Positions 45,605-57,896 of a stretch of 64,000 bases of DNA are shown one piece after another. Source of the DNA: Jiella pacifica (GTDB lineage: Bacteria > Pseudomonadota > Alphaproteobacteria > Rhizobiales > Rhizobiaceae); the NCBI RefSeq assembly GCF_010500815.1, contig NZ_JAAAMG010000008.1:168850-232849 (forward strand), written 5' to 3'. The first letter of the stretch is position 1. The number at the start of each line of letters is the position of its first letter. The position numbers and the translations under genes were made by a program. The notes below the pieces were generated by a model. The model was given only the letters and a program-made list of their open reading frames with translations, ran no database searches and was not told the origin of the DNA.

Positions 45605-46963
45605 ATGCCGAAAAGCATCAACCCCGCGACGGGCGAAGTCATCGAGGATTTCGCCGAGCACGGCGACGACGTCGTCGAGCGAGCGCTGGAAAACGCTGAA
45701 ATCGCCTATCGGGACTGGCGCCGGACGCCCTTCAGCCGACGGGCGGAGCTCCTCAGCCGCACGGCCGACATTCTGGAACAGCGCAAGCAAGAACTCGGCC
45801 GGATTGCCACGCTCGAAATGGGCAAGCGCTTGAAGGAGGCCGTCGCCGAGGTGGAAAAATGCGCCGTCGGCTGTCGCTATTACGCCGAGCACGGCGAGGC
45901 GATGATCACCGACGACGAACGCCCCGGCCCCGCCTCGAAGAACTACGTCGCCTACCTGCCGATCGGCCCGGTTCTCGCCGTGATGCCGTGGAACTTCCCC
46001 TATTGGCAGTGCTTCCGCTTCATCGCTCCGGCGCTGATGGCGGGCAATGTCGGCCTGTTGAAGCACGCGTCGAACGTCAGCCAGTGCGCGCTCGAGATTG
46101 AGAACATCCTGCTCGAGGCCGATGCGCCGCAAGGGGTGTTCCAGACGCTGCTGATCTCCTCGAAGAAGGTCGAGCCGATCCTGCGCGATCGCCGCATCCG
46201 CGCCGCGACCCTGACCGGCAGCGAAGCGGCCGGCGCTGCCGTCGCCGCGACGGCGGGCTCCGAGATCAAGACGACGGTGCTCGAGCTCGGCGGCTCGGAT
46301 CCGTTCATCGTCATGCCCTCGGCCGACATTGGCAAGGCCGTCGACGTCGGCGTCACCGCGCGGATGCAGAACAACGGCCAGAGCTGCATCGCGGCCAAGC
46401 GTTTCATCGTCCATGCCGACGTCTATGACGACTACACGGCTCGGTATCGCGAGAAACTCGAGGCGATGACCGTGGGCGACCCGATGGACGAGGCGACCGA
46501 CCTCGGTCCCGTCGCGATGAAGTCTGGCGTCGACGATTTGAGCGATCAGATCGAACGCTCGGTGAAGGCTGGCGCGACCCTGACGACAGGCGGCCCGATC
46601 GAGGGGCAGGGCTTCTACTTCAAGCCGTCGATGCTCGAAAACGTCGGCAAGGAGGCGCCGGCCTATCGGGAGGAACTGTTCGGTCCCTGCGCGATCTTCT
46701 TCAAGGTCGCCTCGATCGACGAGGCGATAGAGTTGTCCAACGATTCCGACTTCGGCCTCGGCGGCTCGGTGTGGACGAACGAGGCGGGCGAGATCGAGCG
46801 CTTCGTCCGCGACCTTGATACCGGCGGGACCCATGTGAACCGAATGACCGCTTCCGATCCGCGGCTCCCCTTCGGCGGCGTCAAACGCTCGGGCTACGGG
46901 CGGGAGCTGTCGAAGGAAGGCATCCATGCCTTCATGAACGCCAAGGCCGTGACGATCGACTGA
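45605..46963 (+). CDS. NAD(P)-dependent succinate-semialdehyde/aldehyde dehydrogenase
   Basis: 452 residues of the aldehyde dehydrogenase superfamily, most like the Sad/YneI type succinate semialdehyde dehydrogenases. Cofactor region [17 protein letters not shown], catalytic Glu in [13 protein letters not shown], and catalytic Cys in [12 protein letters not shown] are all present; [10 protein letters not shown] and [22 protein letters not shown] complete the family pattern. It would oxidise succinate semialdehyde or a similar aldehyde to the acid. The start at 45605 ([12 protein letters not shown]) fits the family; a longer frame from 45539 does not. No gabT or gabP is adjacent. Confidence 0.93.
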   Translation: MPKSINPATGEVIEDFAEHGDDVVERALENAEIAYRDWRRTPFSRRAELLSRTADILEQRKQELGRIATLEMGKRLKEAVAEVEKCAVGCRYYAEHGEAMITDDERPGPASKNYVAYLPIGPVLAVMPWNFPYWQCFRFIAPALMAGNVGLLKHASNVSQCALEIENILLEADAPQGVFQTLLISSKKVEPILRDRRIRAATLTGSEAAGAAVAATAGSEIKTTVLELGGSDPFIVMPSADIGKAVDVGVTARMQNNGQSCIAAKRFIVHADVYDDYTARYREKLEAMTVGDPMDEATDLGPVAMKSGVDDLSDQIERSVKAGATLTTGGPIEGQGFYFKPSMLENVGKEAPAYREELFGPCAIFFKVASIDEAIELSNDSDFGLGGSVWTNEAGEIERFVRDLDTGGTHVNRMTASDPRLPFGGVKRSGYGRELSKEGIHAFMNAKAVTID

Positions 46964-47301
46964 GCGGTCGACCACCCTGCGACTGCCCGGCGGCCGCCCC
47001 GCTGTGCCCGACGTCGCACTTGCCGCGACGACGCAACGCACATGCAAGTCCCGCATGGTAGCTGGGCCGATGGCGGAGCCTATTTTTTGCTTCGGATGGA
47101 CCGACCTCGTCGGTTCATCGCCGCCAGAAGCATCCAGGCATTCGCAGGGGCACTCGAATGGTACAGGCCGGCTAGTTCCGTGGCAGACTTGCCGGTTGCC
47201 TATTTTCACGGCATAAATTCAACGTCGAGATCGGCGGGCATCGTCAGTGGTGCCCGACGAAGTTCCGGCTGGGACGATCGACAAGCGAACGGATCCGTCG
47301 C
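46964..47301. other. Intergenic region before pgi
   Basis: 338 bp with no supported gene. It must contain the promoter of the pgi-glgP unit. TATTTTTTGC (near 47080-47090) and TATTTTCACGGCATAAATTC (near 47200-47220) are AT-rich spots, but I see no confident -35/-10 pair or hairpin. Confidence 0.4.
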
Positions 47302-48954
47302 ATGAGCACGAACCCATCTTTCCCCTCTCCCGCAAGTCTCGCCGCGCTGACCGAGCGCGCCGAAGCGGCCCGGACGGCTGGCATCCGGCAGCTTTTCGCC
47401 TCGGACTCCAACCGCTTCGCTGAGTTTTCCGCCGGCGGCGCCGGCCTCCTCCTCGACTATTCCAAGACCGCCATCGACGCCGAAACCCGTTCGGCGCTGT
47501 TCGATCTGGCGAGAGCCCGCCAGGTCGAGGAAAAACGCGACGCGATGTTTTCCGGGGCGCGCATCAACGTCACCGAGAATCGTTCGGTGCTCCACATGGC
47601 GCTGCGGGCCGAACCCGCCGACGGCTACCGCGCCGATGGCGATCCGGTCAGCGCCGAGGTGATGGGCGTCCTCACCGCAATGTCGAACTTCGCGACCAAG
47701 GTCCGCAACGGCGAGATCCTCGGTTCCGACGGCGACTTGATCACCGACGTCGTGAATATCGGCATCGGCGGCTCCGATCTCGGCCCGGTGATGGCAACGC
47801 TGGCGCTCGCCCCCTATCACGACGGCCCGCGCACCCATTTCGTGTCGAATGTCGACGGCGCGCACATGGCCGATACCTTGAAGGGGCTGGAGCCGAAGAC
47901 GACACTCTTCGTCATCGCCTCGAAGACCTTCACCACCATCGAGACCATGACCAACGCGGCGACGGCCCGCCGCTGGATCGTCGCCACGCTCGGCGAAGCG
48001 GCGGTGGGCGCCCATTTCGCCGCCGTTTCCACCGCCCTCGACAAGGTCGACGCCTTCGGCATCGGATCGGAGCGGACCTTCGGCTTCTGGGAATGGGTCG
48101 GCGGCCGCTATTCGATCTGGTCGGCGATCGGCCTGCCGCTGATGCTGGCGATCGGCCCGGAGGACTTCCGGGCGTTCCTCGCCGGCGCCCGCGAGATCGA
48201 CCAGCACTTCAAGACCGCGCCGCTGGAGGAGAACCTTCCCGTCCTTCTCGGCCTCGTCGGCTACTGGCACCGGGCGCTGATGGGACATCCGACCCGGGCG
48301 ATCATCCCCTACGACCAGCGCCTTGCCCGCTTCCCGGCCTATCTCCAGCAGCTCGACATGGAATCGAACGGCAAGCGCGTCGGCCTCGACGGCGAGGCGG
48401 TTCCGATCAGCGGGCCCGTCGTCTGGGGCGAGCCCGGTACCAACGGCCAGCACGCCTTCTTCCAGCTGATCCACCAGGGAACGGACGTCATCCCCGTCGA
48501 ATTCCTGATCGGTGCCAATGCCGACGAGGGCGCCGACATGGCGGTTCACCAAGACCTCCTCCTCGCCAACTGCCTCGCCCAGAGCGAAGCCCTGATGAAG
48601 GGCCGAACGCTGGAGGAGGCCCGCCAGCAGCTTCTCGATGCCGGCCGCGCGCCCGAGGATGCCGAGCGCATCGCGCCTCACCGGGTGTTTCCCGGCAATC
48701 GCCCGTCGATCACGATCCTCTATTCGAAGCTCGATCCGGCGACGCTCGGGGCGCTGATCGCGCTCTACGAACACCGGGTCTTCGTCGAGGCGCAGCTCTT
48801 CGGCATCAACGCCTTCGACCAGTGGGGCGTGGAACTCGGCAAGGAACTGGCGAATAATCTCGTCCCGGTCGTCACCGGGGAGGCCTCGGCCGAGGGCCGG
48901 GACGGCTCCACCCGCGGGCTCGTCGCAGCAATCCAGTCGATGAGGAACCACTGA
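47302..48954 (+). CDS. pgi: Glucose-6-phosphate isomerase
   Basis: 550 residues. Interconverts glucose-6-phosphate and fructose-6-phosphate. Signature regions: [50 protein letters not shown] and [23 protein letters not shown]; length is normal for the bacterial family. The stop codon overlaps the glgP start (TGATG), so it is translated together with glycogen phosphorylase, linking glycogen turnover directly to the hexose-phosphate pool. Confidence 0.97.
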   Translation: MSTNPSFPSPASLAALTERAEAARTAGIRQLFASDSNRFAEFSAGGAGLLLDYSKTAIDAETRSALFDLARARQVEEKRDAMFSGARINVTENRSVLHMALRAEPADGYRADGDPVSAEVMGVLTAMSNFATKVRNGEILGSDGDLITDVVNIGIGGSDLGPVMATLALAPYHDGPRTHFVSNVDGAHMADTLKGLEPKTTLFVIASKTFTTIETMTNAATARRWIVATLGEAAVGAHFAAVSTALDKVDAFGIGSERTFGFWEWVGGRYSIWSAIGLPLMLAIGPEDFRAFLAGAREIDQHFKTAPLEENLPVLLGLVGYWHRALMGHPTRAIIPYDQRLARFPAYLQQLDMESNGKRVGLDGEAVPISGPVVWGEPGTNGQHAFFQLIHQGTDVIPVEFLIGANADEGADMAVHQDLLLANCLAQSEALMKGRTLEEARQQLLDAGRAPEDAERIAPHRVFPGNRPSITILYSKLDPATLGALIALYEHRVFVEAQLFGINAFDQWGVELGKELANNLVPVVTGEASAEGRDGSTRGLVAAIQSMRNH

Positions 48955-51437
48955 TGTCAGCCACACCGAAGATCGAACCGATCGGCGCGAAAGTTCCCGA
49001 GCCGCGCCAGAACGACCCGGACACGCTCGCGCGTCAGATCGTCGAGAAGCTGACCTATTCGATCTGCAAACACCCGGAACAGGCGCGAAAATACGACTGG
49101 CTGCGGGCGGTGACGCTGGTCGTCCGGGACCGGATCATCGATCACTGGTTTCCCTCGACCGACAGGGTTCGCGACAGCGGCGACAAGCGGGTCTACTACC
49201 TGTCGATGGAGTTCCTGATCGGCCGCATGCTGCGCGATGCGATCAACAATCTGCAGCTGACCGGCCCGATCCGCGAGGCGCTGAAGCGCTACAATGTCGA
49301 GCTCGACATGGTCGAGCTGCTGGAGCCGGACGCGGCTCTCGGCAATGGCGGCCTCGGGCGGCTCGCCGCCTGCTTCATGGAATCGATGGCCTCGACCGGC
49401 GTGCCCGGTGTCGGCTACGGCATTCGCTACGTCCACGGCTTCTTCCGCCAGGAGATCGCCGAGGGCGCCCAGGTCGAACTGCCCGAGACCTGGCTCGTCC
49501 ATGGCAATCCGTGGGAATTCGAGCGGCGGGATTCGAGCTACGAGATCGGCTTCGGCGGCAAGGTGCTGACCCAACAGGAGCCGGGCAAGCCGCCCCGCCA
49601 CGTCTGGCGGCCGGCCGAGCGGGTTCTCGCCGTCGCCTTCGACACGCCGATCGTCGGCTGGCGCGGAAGCCAGGTCAACACGCTGCGCCTGTGGAGCGCC
49701 CAGGCCGTCGATCCGATCCTGCTCGACGCGTTCAACTCCGGCGATCACATCGGCGCCCTGGTCGAATCCAACAAGGCAGAGGCGATCACCCGGGTGCTCT
49801 ACCCGGCCGATTCCCACCAGGCCGGCCAGGAACTGCGCCTCAGGCAGGAGTATTTCTTCTCCGCCGCCTCGCTGCAGGACATCATCCGCCGCCATCTCGG
49901 CGAGAACGACAGTCTCGACAACCTCGCCGACAAGGTGGCGATCCAGCTCAACGACACCCACCCGGCCGTTTCGGTCGCCGAGCTGATGCGGCTGCTCGTC
50001 GACGTCCACGGCTACGAGTGGGCGAAGGCTTGGGAAATCACCCGCGCGACCTTCGGCTACACCAACCACACACTCCTGCCCGAAGCGCTGGAGCACTGGC
50101 CGATCAACCTGTTCGAGCGGCTTTTGCCACGCCAGATGCAGATCATCTACCAGATCAATGCCGACGTCATTCGCGAGGCCTCCCAGACCGGCTTCGACGG
50201 CGCCCAGATCTCGGCGATCTCGCTGATCGACGAGGGCAACGGCCGGCGTGTGCGCATGGGGCAGCTGGCCTTCGTCGGCAGCCACGCGGTCAACGGCGTC
50301 TCGGCCCTCCACACCGAGCTGATGAAGGAGACGGTGTTCCGCAACCTTCACGAACTCTATCCCGAGCGCATCCAGAACAAGACCAACGGCGTGACGCCTC
50401 GTCGCTGGCTGATGGAGTGCAACCCTGGCCTGACAGGGCTCCTGACCGAGGCGATCGGGCCCGGTTTCCTCGACGACATCGAGAAGCTCAGGGACGCCGA
50501 CGGTCTCGCCGACGATGCGGCCTTCAGGGAGAAGTTCGCCGCCGTGAAGCGGGCGAACAAGGGGCGGCTCGCCGATCTCATCTCCGACCGGCTCGCCATC
50601 ACCATCGACCCGGGTGCGATCTTCGACATCCAGGTCAAGCGCATTCACGAATACAAGCGCCAGTTCCTCAACATCATCGAGGCGATCGCCCTTTACAACC
50701 AGATCCGCGCCCATCCGGAGAAGGACTGGACGCCGCGCGTCAAGATCTTCGCCGGCAAGGCCGCCCCGAGCTACGTCCAGGCGAAGGAGATCATCCATCT
50801 CGCCAACGACGTCGCGCGGGTCGTCAATTCGGATCCCTCGGTGCGCGATCTCCTGAAGATCGTGTTCATCCCGAACTACAATGTCAGCCTCGCCGAAATC
50901 ATCATGCCGGCTGCGGACCTTTCCGAGCAGATCTCGACAGCCGGCCTCGAAGCGTCGGGTACCGGCAACATGAAGTTCGCGCTGAACGGGGCGCTCACCA
51001 TCGGTACGCTCGACGGCGCCAATGTCGAGATGCTCGAACATCTGGGCGAGGACAATATCTTCATCTTCGGCCTGACGGCCGACGAGGTCGCCCAGCGCCG
51101 GCGCGAGGCCCATAGCGGCCGTTCGATCATCGACGAGACGCCGCTGTTGCGCGAGGCGCTGGACGCGATTTCCGCGGGTGTCTTCGCGCCCGAGAGTCCG
51201 GCCCGCTATCACAGTCTCGTCTCCAACCTCTACAACAACGACTGGTGGATGATCTGCGCCGATTTCGAAGCGTACTGGAACACCCAGCGGGAACTCGATG
51301 GGCTGTTCCTGACGCAGGATGCGTGGCAGTCGAAGGCGGTGCACAATACGGCCCGCATGGGATGGTTCTCGTCGGATCGCTCGATCCGGGAATATGCCAA
51401 GGACATCTGGCAGGCGGGGCCCGGCAAGGTGCGCTGA
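48954..51437 (+). CDS. glgP: Glycogen phosphorylase
   Basis: 827 residues, PLP-dependent phosphorolysis of alpha-1,4 glucan to glucose-1-phosphate. Conserved features: RVYYLSMEFLIGR, DAALGNGGLGRLAACFMES, NDTHPAVSVAELMR, KTNGVTPRRWL, and EASGTGNMKFALNGALTIGTLDGANVE near residue 660, the PLP-lysine region. It starts at the one-base overlap with pgi. The next gene is glgC after 257 bp; in Agrobacterium glgB lies between them. Confidence 0.98.
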   Translation: MSATPKIEPIGAKVPEPRQNDPDTLARQIVEKLTYSICKHPEQARKYDWLRAVTLVVRDRIIDHWFPSTDRVRDSGDKRVYYLSMEFLIGRMLRDAINNLQLTGPIREALKRYNVELDMVELLEPDAALGNGGLGRLAACFMESMASTGVPGVGYGIRYVHGFFRQEIAEGAQVELPETWLVHGNPWEFERRDSSYEIGFGGKVLTQQEPGKPPRHVWRPAERVLAVAFDTPIVGWRGSQVNTLRLWSAQAVDPILLDAFNSGDHIGALVESNKAEAITRVLYPADSHQAGQELRLRQEYFFSAASLQDIIRRHLGENDSLDNLADKVAIQLNDTHPAVSVAELMRLLVDVHGYEWAKAWEITRATFGYTNHTLLPEALEHWPINLFERLLPRQMQIIYQINADVIREASQTGFDGAQISAISLIDEGNGRRVRMGQLAFVGSHAVNGVSALHTELMKETVFRNLHELYPERIQNKTNGVTPRRWLMECNPGLTGLLTEAIGPGFLDDIEKLRDADGLADDAAFREKFAAVKRANKGRLADLISDRLAITIDPGAIFDIQVKRIHEYKRQFLNIIEAIALYNQIRAHPEKDWTPRVKIFAGKAAPSYVQAKEIIHLANDVARVVNSDPSVRDLLKIVFIPNYNVSLAEIIMPAADLSEQISTAGLEASGTGNMKFALNGALTIGTLDGANVEMLEHLGEDNIFIFGLTADEVAQRRREAHSGRSIIDETPLLREALDAISAGVFAPESPARYHSLVSNLYNNDWWMICADFEAYWNTQRELDGLFLTQDAWQSKAVHNTARMGWFSSDRSIREYAKDIWQAGPGKVR

Positions 51438-51694
51438 AGCCGGTGGTGGCGGCAGTCGCCGGGGTGGGATCTTCGGCGAGCGCCTTTTCCCGCGCCGTCG
51501 GCAGGAAGCGAAAGCTTTCATAACGGCAGGATCGGCGGCGATGTTCGTTCGTCGCAGACCCCATGCTCCTTGACTCTCGCCGCCCTATCTTCACTCTGAG
51601 TTGACGAGGCGAAGGCGCCCGCCGGCCGTTTCGGGCAGGCGGTAGCAAAAAGAAGCGCGGCGAGAGCGCGCAATTCGCCATCGAGGGAGGGACA
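51438..51694. other. Gap between glgP and glgC where glgB is usually found
   Basis: 257 bp without a gene. TTGACT at about 51571 could be a -35, but the -10 is poor. AGGGAGGGACA just before 51695 is the strong glgC ribosome binding site. No branching-enzyme motif (for example the DVRYD or GE-N-W catalytic regions) is visible in any frame, so there is no recognisable glgB remnant. Confidence 0.55.
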
Positions 51695-52966
51695 ATGGCA
51701 GATTCACGACCGTTCGCACCCCTGGCTCGCGACGCCATGGCCTATGTCCTGGCGGGCGGGCGCGGGAGCCGGCTGCTCGAACTGACGGACAGCCGCGCCA
51801 AGCCCGCCGTCTATTTCGGCGGCAAGACCCGGATCATCGACTTCGCTCTGTCGAATGCGATCAATTCCGGCATCCGCCGCATCGGCGTCGCCACCCAGTA
51901 CAAGGCCCACAGCCTCATCCGGCATCTTCAGAACGGCTGGAACTTCCTGAGGCCCGGCCGCAACGAGAGTTTCGACATTCTCCCCGCCAGCCAGCGCGTC
52001 TCGGAGGATCAGTGGTATGCCGGCACGGCCGACGCGGTCTACCAGAACATCGACATCATCGAGTCCTACGCGCCGAAGCACATCGTCGTCCTCGCCGGCG
52101 ACCACATTTACAAGATGGACTACGAGATCATGCTCCAGCAGCATGTCGACTCGGGTGCGGACGTGACGGTGGGCTGCCTCGAAGTGCCGCGCATGGAGGC
52201 GGTCGGCTTCGGCGTCATGCATGTCGACGAGAACTACGAGATCACCGAGTTCGTCGAAAAGCCGAAGGATCCGCCGGCGATCCCGGGGCGACCCGACGTC
52301 GCGCTGGCCTCGATGGGCATCTATGTCTTCGAGACGAACTTCCTGATGGACCAGCTGCGCCGGGACGCCTCCGATCCCAACTCGCAGCGCGATTTCGGCA
52401 AGGACATCATCCCGCACATCGTCCGGCATGGCAAAGCAGTCGCCCACCGCTTCAACCGCTCGGTGGTGCGCTCGGCGATGGAGCCCGACAACGAGGCCTA
52501 TTGGCGCGACGTCGGCACGGTCGACGCCTACTGGCAGGCCAATATCGACCTCACCGACATCGTGCCGCCGCTCGACATCTACGACCGCGACTGGCCGATC
52601 TGGACCTATGCCGAGATCAATCCGCCGGCGAAATTCGTCCATGACGAGGACGGACGGCGCGGCACGGCGATCTCCTCGCTGGTCTCCGGCGACTGCATCA
52701 TCTCCGGCGGTTCGCTCAATCGTTCGCTGGTCTTCACCGGCGTCCGGGTCCATTCCTATTCCCAGCTCGACCATGCCATCGCTCTGCCGCACAGCCACAT
52801 CGGCCGCAGCGCGCGGGTCAAGAACGCCGTCATCGACCGCGGTGTCGTCATTCCCGACGGGCTGGTGATCGGCGAAGATCCCGAGCTGGATGCCAAGCGC
52901 TTTCGCCGCACCGAATCGGGGATCTGCCTTGTTACCAAGCCGATGATCGACCGGCTGAGCTACTGA
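51695..52966 (+). CDS. glgC: Glucose-1-phosphate adenylyltransferase
   Basis: 423 residues. Makes ADP-glucose from ATP and glucose-1-phosphate, the committed step of glycogen synthesis. Nucleotidyltransferase motif [38 protein letters not shown] (quoted in part: [17 protein letters not shown]), substrate region [15 protein letters not shown] and the C-terminal left-handed beta-helix with [10 protein letters not shown]. Allosteric activation by fructose-6-phosphate is typical for this alphaproteobacterial class. Six bases separate it from glgA. Confidence 0.97.
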   Translation: MADSRPFAPLARDAMAYVLAGGRGSRLLELTDSRAKPAVYFGGKTRIIDFALSNAINSGIRRIGVATQYKAHSLIRHLQNGWNFLRPGRNESFDILPASQRVSEDQWYAGTADAVYQNIDIIESYAPKHIVVLAGDHIYKMDYEIMLQQHVDSGADVTVGCLEVPRMEAVGFGVMHVDENYEITEFVEKPKDPPAIPGRPDVALASMGIYVFETNFLMDQLRRDASDPNSQRDFGKDIIPHIVRHGKAVAHRFNRSVVRSAMEPDNEAYWRDVGTVDAYWQANIDLTDIVPPLDIYDRDWPIWTYAEINPPAKFVHDEDGRRGTAISSLVSGDCIISGGSLNRSLVFTGVRVHSYSQLDHAIALPHSHIGRSARVKNAVIDRGVVIPDGLVIGEDPELDAKRFRRTESGICLVTKPMIDRLSY

Positions 52967-52972
52967 CCACAG

Positions 52973-54418
52973 ATGCGCATTCTCTCGATTGCCTCGGAAG
53001 TCTTTCCGCTGATCAAGACCGGCGGCCTGGCCGACGTCGCGGGTGCGCTGCCCGGCGCCCTCGCCGCCCATGGCTGCGACGTCGTCACCATGCTGCCGGG
53101 CTATCCCGTCGTGATGCAGGAGATCGCGCGGGCGAAGGCTGAGGTGGAGGCCTTCCAGCTCGCCCCCGTGCTCGGCTGCGAGGCGCGGATTCTCGCCTGC
53201 GAACTTGCCGGCCTGAAACTCTTCGTCCTCGACTGTCCGCAATTGTACGACCGCCTCGGTGGCCCGTATTCCGACAGCGGCGGTCATGACTTTTCCGACA
53301 ACTGGAGGCGCTTCGCGGCGCTTTCCAAGGCCGGCGCGCGCATCGCCCAAGGGGCGATCGCCGGCTATCGACCCGACATCGTCCACGCCCACGACTGGCA
53401 GGCGGCGCTGACGCCGGTCTATCTCGCCGCCTCGAACCGCCCTCGCCCGCGGACCGTGCTGACGATCCACAACCTCGCGTTCCAGGGTAACTATCCCTCG
53501 CAGGTCTTTCCCGAACTCGACCTTCCGACCGCCACCTGGTCGATCGAGGGGGTCGAGTATTACGGCAATGTCGGCTTCCTGAAGGGCGGCCTGCACGCCT
53601 GCGATGTCGTCACCACCGTCAGTCCGACCTATGCTAAGGAAATCGTCACCGACGGCGGCGGCATGGGGCTCGACGGCCTATTGCGCGGGCGCGGCTCGCG
53701 CTTTGTCGGCATCGTCAACGGCATCGACACGACCTTCTGGAACCCCGAGACAGATCCGGCGATCGCCGCCAATTATTCGGCCACCGACATACGGCCAAGA
53801 ATCCACGACAAGCGGGCGATCGAGGGCGAGTTCGGCCTCAGGCGTGAGGATGGCCCGATCTTCGCCGTGGTCAGCCGGCTGACCTGGCAGAAGGGCCTCG
53901 ATCTCGTCGCCGGGATCTGCTCGGAGATCGTCTCGCGCGGCATTCGCCTCGTCGTCGTCGGCTCGGGCGAGGCGATGATCGAAGGTGCCTTCCAGGCGGC
54001 TCATTCCCGCCATCCGGACCGGGTGGGGGTCAGGATCGGCTATGACGAGCCGCTGTCGCACCGGGTGCAGGCGGGCGCCGACGCGATCCTCGTTCCCTCG
54101 CGCTTCGAGCCCTGCGGCCTGACCCAGCTCTACGGGCTGCGCTATGGCTGCATCCCGGTCGTCGCCAAGGTCGGCGGCCTCGCCGACACGGTCGTCGACG
54201 CGAACCATGCGGCGGTCGCCGCGGGCGCTGCGACCGGCGTCATCTTCTCGCCACCGGACGAGGCATCGCTGCTTGCGGCCGTCGACCGGACGCTCGAACT
54301 CTACGAGGACGCCGGCGTCTGGCGAAACATGCAAGCCGCGGCTATGAAGTCCGACGTTTCCTGGGAAAAGAGCGCGCGGATCTATGCGGGCCTCTACCGC
54401 GATCTGATGAAAGAGTAG
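52973..54418 (+). CDS. glgA: Glycogen synthase (ADP-glucose)
   Basis: 481 residues, GT5 glycosyltransferase elongating alpha-1,4 glucan from ADP-glucose. N-terminal MRILSIASEVFPLIKTGGLADV has the K15-T-G-G-L motif for ADP-glucose; the catalytic region includes LTIHNLAFQG and, in the second domain, PSRFEPCGLTQLYGLRYGCIPV with the E-x7-E motif. Gaps of 6 bp to glgC and 3 bp to pgm show a tight operon. Confidence 0.97.
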   Translation: MRILSIASEVFPLIKTGGLADVAGALPGALAAHGCDVVTMLPGYPVVMQEIARAKAEVEAFQLAPVLGCEARILACELAGLKLFVLDCPQLYDRLGGPYSDSGGHDFSDNWRRFAALSKAGARIAQGAIAGYRPDIVHAHDWQAALTPVYLAASNRPRPRTVLTIHNLAFQGNYPSQVFPELDLPTATWSIEGVEYYGNVGFLKGGLHACDVVTTVSPTYAKEIVTDGGGMGLDGLLRGRGSRFVGIVNGIDTTFWNPETDPAIAANYSATDIRPRIHDKRAIEGEFGLRREDGPIFAVVSRLTWQKGLDLVAGICSEIVSRGIRLVVVGSGEAMIEGAFQAAHSRHPDRVGVRIGYDEPLSHRVQAGADAILVPSRFEPCGLTQLYGLRYGCIPVVAKVGGLADTVVDANHAAVAAGAATGVIFSPPDEASLLAAVDRTLELYEDAGVWRNMQAAAMKSDVSWEKSARIYAGLYRDLMKE

Positions 54419-56050
<1,632 letters not shown>

Positions 56051-56164
56051 GGTAGCGCCGGCCTCGTTGCTTCGGTGCCCCGGTGCTGTTGCCCGAAGGC
56101 TTCCGGCGAACCGGGCGTGGCGATGGAAGATATCCAAAGCCCGCGGCGGTCCGATGATAGACCT

Positions 56165-56371
56165 CTACGGCTTGGCGATGACGATCTCGACGCGCCGGTT
56201 CTGCTGCCGGCCGCCATTGTTGAAGACGCGACTGCCGATCGACGGCTCGCCGGCGGCGGTGGCGGCCGAAACCGTGGACAGAGCGGTGGCCATGGCGGCC
56301 GAGGCGCCGGTGGGGGTGATCGCAGCGGCCGTGATAAAGGCGATGGTCGGCAGGATGGATTTGTTAAACAC
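56165..56371 (-). CDS. Exported microprotein ending in an OmpA-type tip
   Basis: 68 residues from GTG 56371, with GAGGGAAG about 7 nt upstream. Residues 1-25 are a Sec signal peptide (MFNKSILPTIAFITAAAITPTGASA). The mature part is about 43 residues: an Ala/Ser/Thr-rich linker, then SRVFNNGGRQQNRRVEIVIAKP. GRQQNRRVEIVI is the last segment of the OmpA peptidoglycan-binding domain in OmpA/YiaD lipoproteins, but the rest of that domain (about 100 residues) is missing. It is either a decayed OmpA gene with an internal deletion or a genuine short protein. It stands alone on this strand between pgm and the dehydrogenase. Confidence 0.6.
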   Translation of the reverse strand: MFNKSILPTIAFITAAAITPTGASAAMATALSTVSAATAAGEPSIGSRVFNNGGRQQNRRVEIVIAKP

Positions 56372-56798
56372 GGGTCGGCTTCCCTCTGATTGCCGGCGGC
56401 CCGTCTGGCCTGCCGATGACCAGACGTTACCGATTGTCCCGCAGGGCCGCTGTGTCGCCCGTCACAGTGAGGCCTTCTGCAAACCCACCTCGATAGCGGA
56501 ACGCCGAAGACCGGCAGGACCGCTCGCCGATCGATCGGTAGCGATCACCACTGCGCCATAGATCGCTCGGAGTTCCTCGATTGGCACGCGGCGTGATTAC
56601 TGCCGTAGACGCATCAAGTGGCCGCGGGATCGTCCGCCACGCAGGTCGACGGCCGGCCGGCGAATCAGAATTGCTCATTCCGTTTCAGAATCAACGACGC
56701 GACGATCGGCAGCTTCGAAGGCACCCACCACCATTCATCTGGTTGTGGGGACGCCTCCCGCTTCTCCGTCCGTCAGAGAAGTGGGAGGCCTCGTCTGC
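56372..56798. other. Intergenic region between OmpA-tip gene and SDR gene
   Basis: 427 bp with no supported gene; frames present show no recognised motif or signal. Base composition is less GC-biased than in the glycogen genes. It should contain the promoter of the leftward OmpA-tip gene and the end of the SDR transcript. Confidence 0.4.
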
Positions 56799-57551
56799 TT
56801 ACATCTTTACAGCGGCATTCCCGCCATCAGCCCAAAGGGCTGAGCCTGTCACGAAGCTCGACATGTCACTGGCTAGGAACAAGGCGGCGCGAGCGATTTC
56901 CTCCGGCTGCGCAATCCGCTTCATGGCGTGAAGGCCTGCTGCCCATTCACGTTGCTCGGCGTTCCCCGCCATGGCGGTTGCCGTGCCGCCCGGCAGAAGC
57001 GCATTGGCCCGAATGCCTTGCGCGCCGTAATCGGCGGTCAACCCTTTGACCAAACCCATGAGGCCGGCCTTCGCCGCCCCGTAGGCCGCCATTCCCGGCA
57101 GGCCGACGCTATTGCCGACGAAGCTGCCAGTGAAGATCAACGATCCGGCGCCACGTTTCAGCATGGCAGGCACCTGCGCCTTCGCTCCCAGAAAGGCCGC
57201 CGTGAGGTTGGTCTGAAGGACATTCTCCCACTCGCTCGACGCCAGCTCGGCAAGCGGGCGCACCATGCCAACGGTTCCGGCATTGTTGAAGGCGATGTCC
57301 ACCGAGCCGTACGTGCTTTCGGCCGCGATGACGCAGGCTTCATGCGTTTGCTCATGTGCGACATCGCCAGCGACGACCACCACGTCTCCGCCTTCATCCC
57401 GGATTTCGGCTGCGAGTTGATCGAGAGGTCCGGCTCGTCGTGCGCAGATGACAAGACGGGCGCCCTCTTCCGCAAAAAGCTTGGCGGTCGCCCGGCCGAT
57501 GCCGGAACTGGCTCCGGTGATGATGGCGACTTTATTCGATAACAGTGTCAT
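56799..57551 (-). CDS. Short-chain dehydrogenase/reductase
   Basis: 250 residues, classical SDR. Cofactor motif TGASSGIGRATAKLFAEEG, then NNAG, catalytic Ser in FTGSFVG, YGAAK with the Tyr-Lys pair, and C-terminal SSFVTGSALWADGG. The basic CARR after strand 2 suggests NADP preference. Substrate unknown. The start at 57551 (MTLLSNKVAIITG) has CAGGAG seven bases upstream; an in-frame ATG at 57740 adds a non-conserved leader. It lies against the direction of the glycogen genes, between pgm and glgX, and its codon usage seems less GC-biased, so it may have been acquired. Confidence 0.92.
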   Translation of the reverse strand: MTLLSNKVAIITGASSGIGRATAKLFAEEGARLVICARRAGPLDQLAAEIRDEGGDVVVVAGDVAHEQTHEACVIAAESTYGSVDIAFNNAGTVGMVRPLAELASSEWENVLQTNLTAAFLGAKAQVPAMLKRGAGSLIFTGSFVGNSVGLPGMAAYGAAKAGLMGLVKGLTADYGAQGIRANALLPGGTATAMAGNAEQREWAAGLHAMKRIAQPEEIARAALFLASDMSSFVTGSALWADGGNAAVKM

Positions 57552-57896
57552 GGCAGCACTCCTGAAGGAAAGGAGCGCATCAATTAAACGCGGCTGCCTC
57601 GCCCACCCACCCGTTTTCCGGCGCATCAGCGAACCCGAGAACCCGCGAACGATGAGGCTGCCGAACAGCGCGAGCGGGGAATGCGGTGGACTGTCCGTTT
57701 CACCTTCGCTCTTCGCAAATGCCGACGGTCGACTTTGCACTCATCCCGGTCCTTCGGACTCGCGTTGTTGAAACAGAGTCATAGTACCCTGTTTCAAAAT
57801 CGCGACCGGGTCGCCCGGGAAGCGGCAAGCACTGTCATATGCGCAACGGCCCCCGCCCCGATGGCATCGCGGCGGCGAAGTCGCTAACCTCGCCCC
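57552..57896. other. Intergenic region between divergent SDR gene and glgX
   Basis: 345 bp with the promoters of both genes. An imperfect repeat of GTTGTTGAAACAGAGTC and ACCCTGTTTCAAAATC (about 57763-57802) includes the inverted GAAACAG/CTGTTTC, which could be an operator for either gene. No gene is supported here. Confidence 0.4.

Noticed and set aside
51438..51694. Remnant of glgB between glgP and glgC.
   Set aside because: No branching-enzyme motif is seen in any frame, so only the gap itself is reported.
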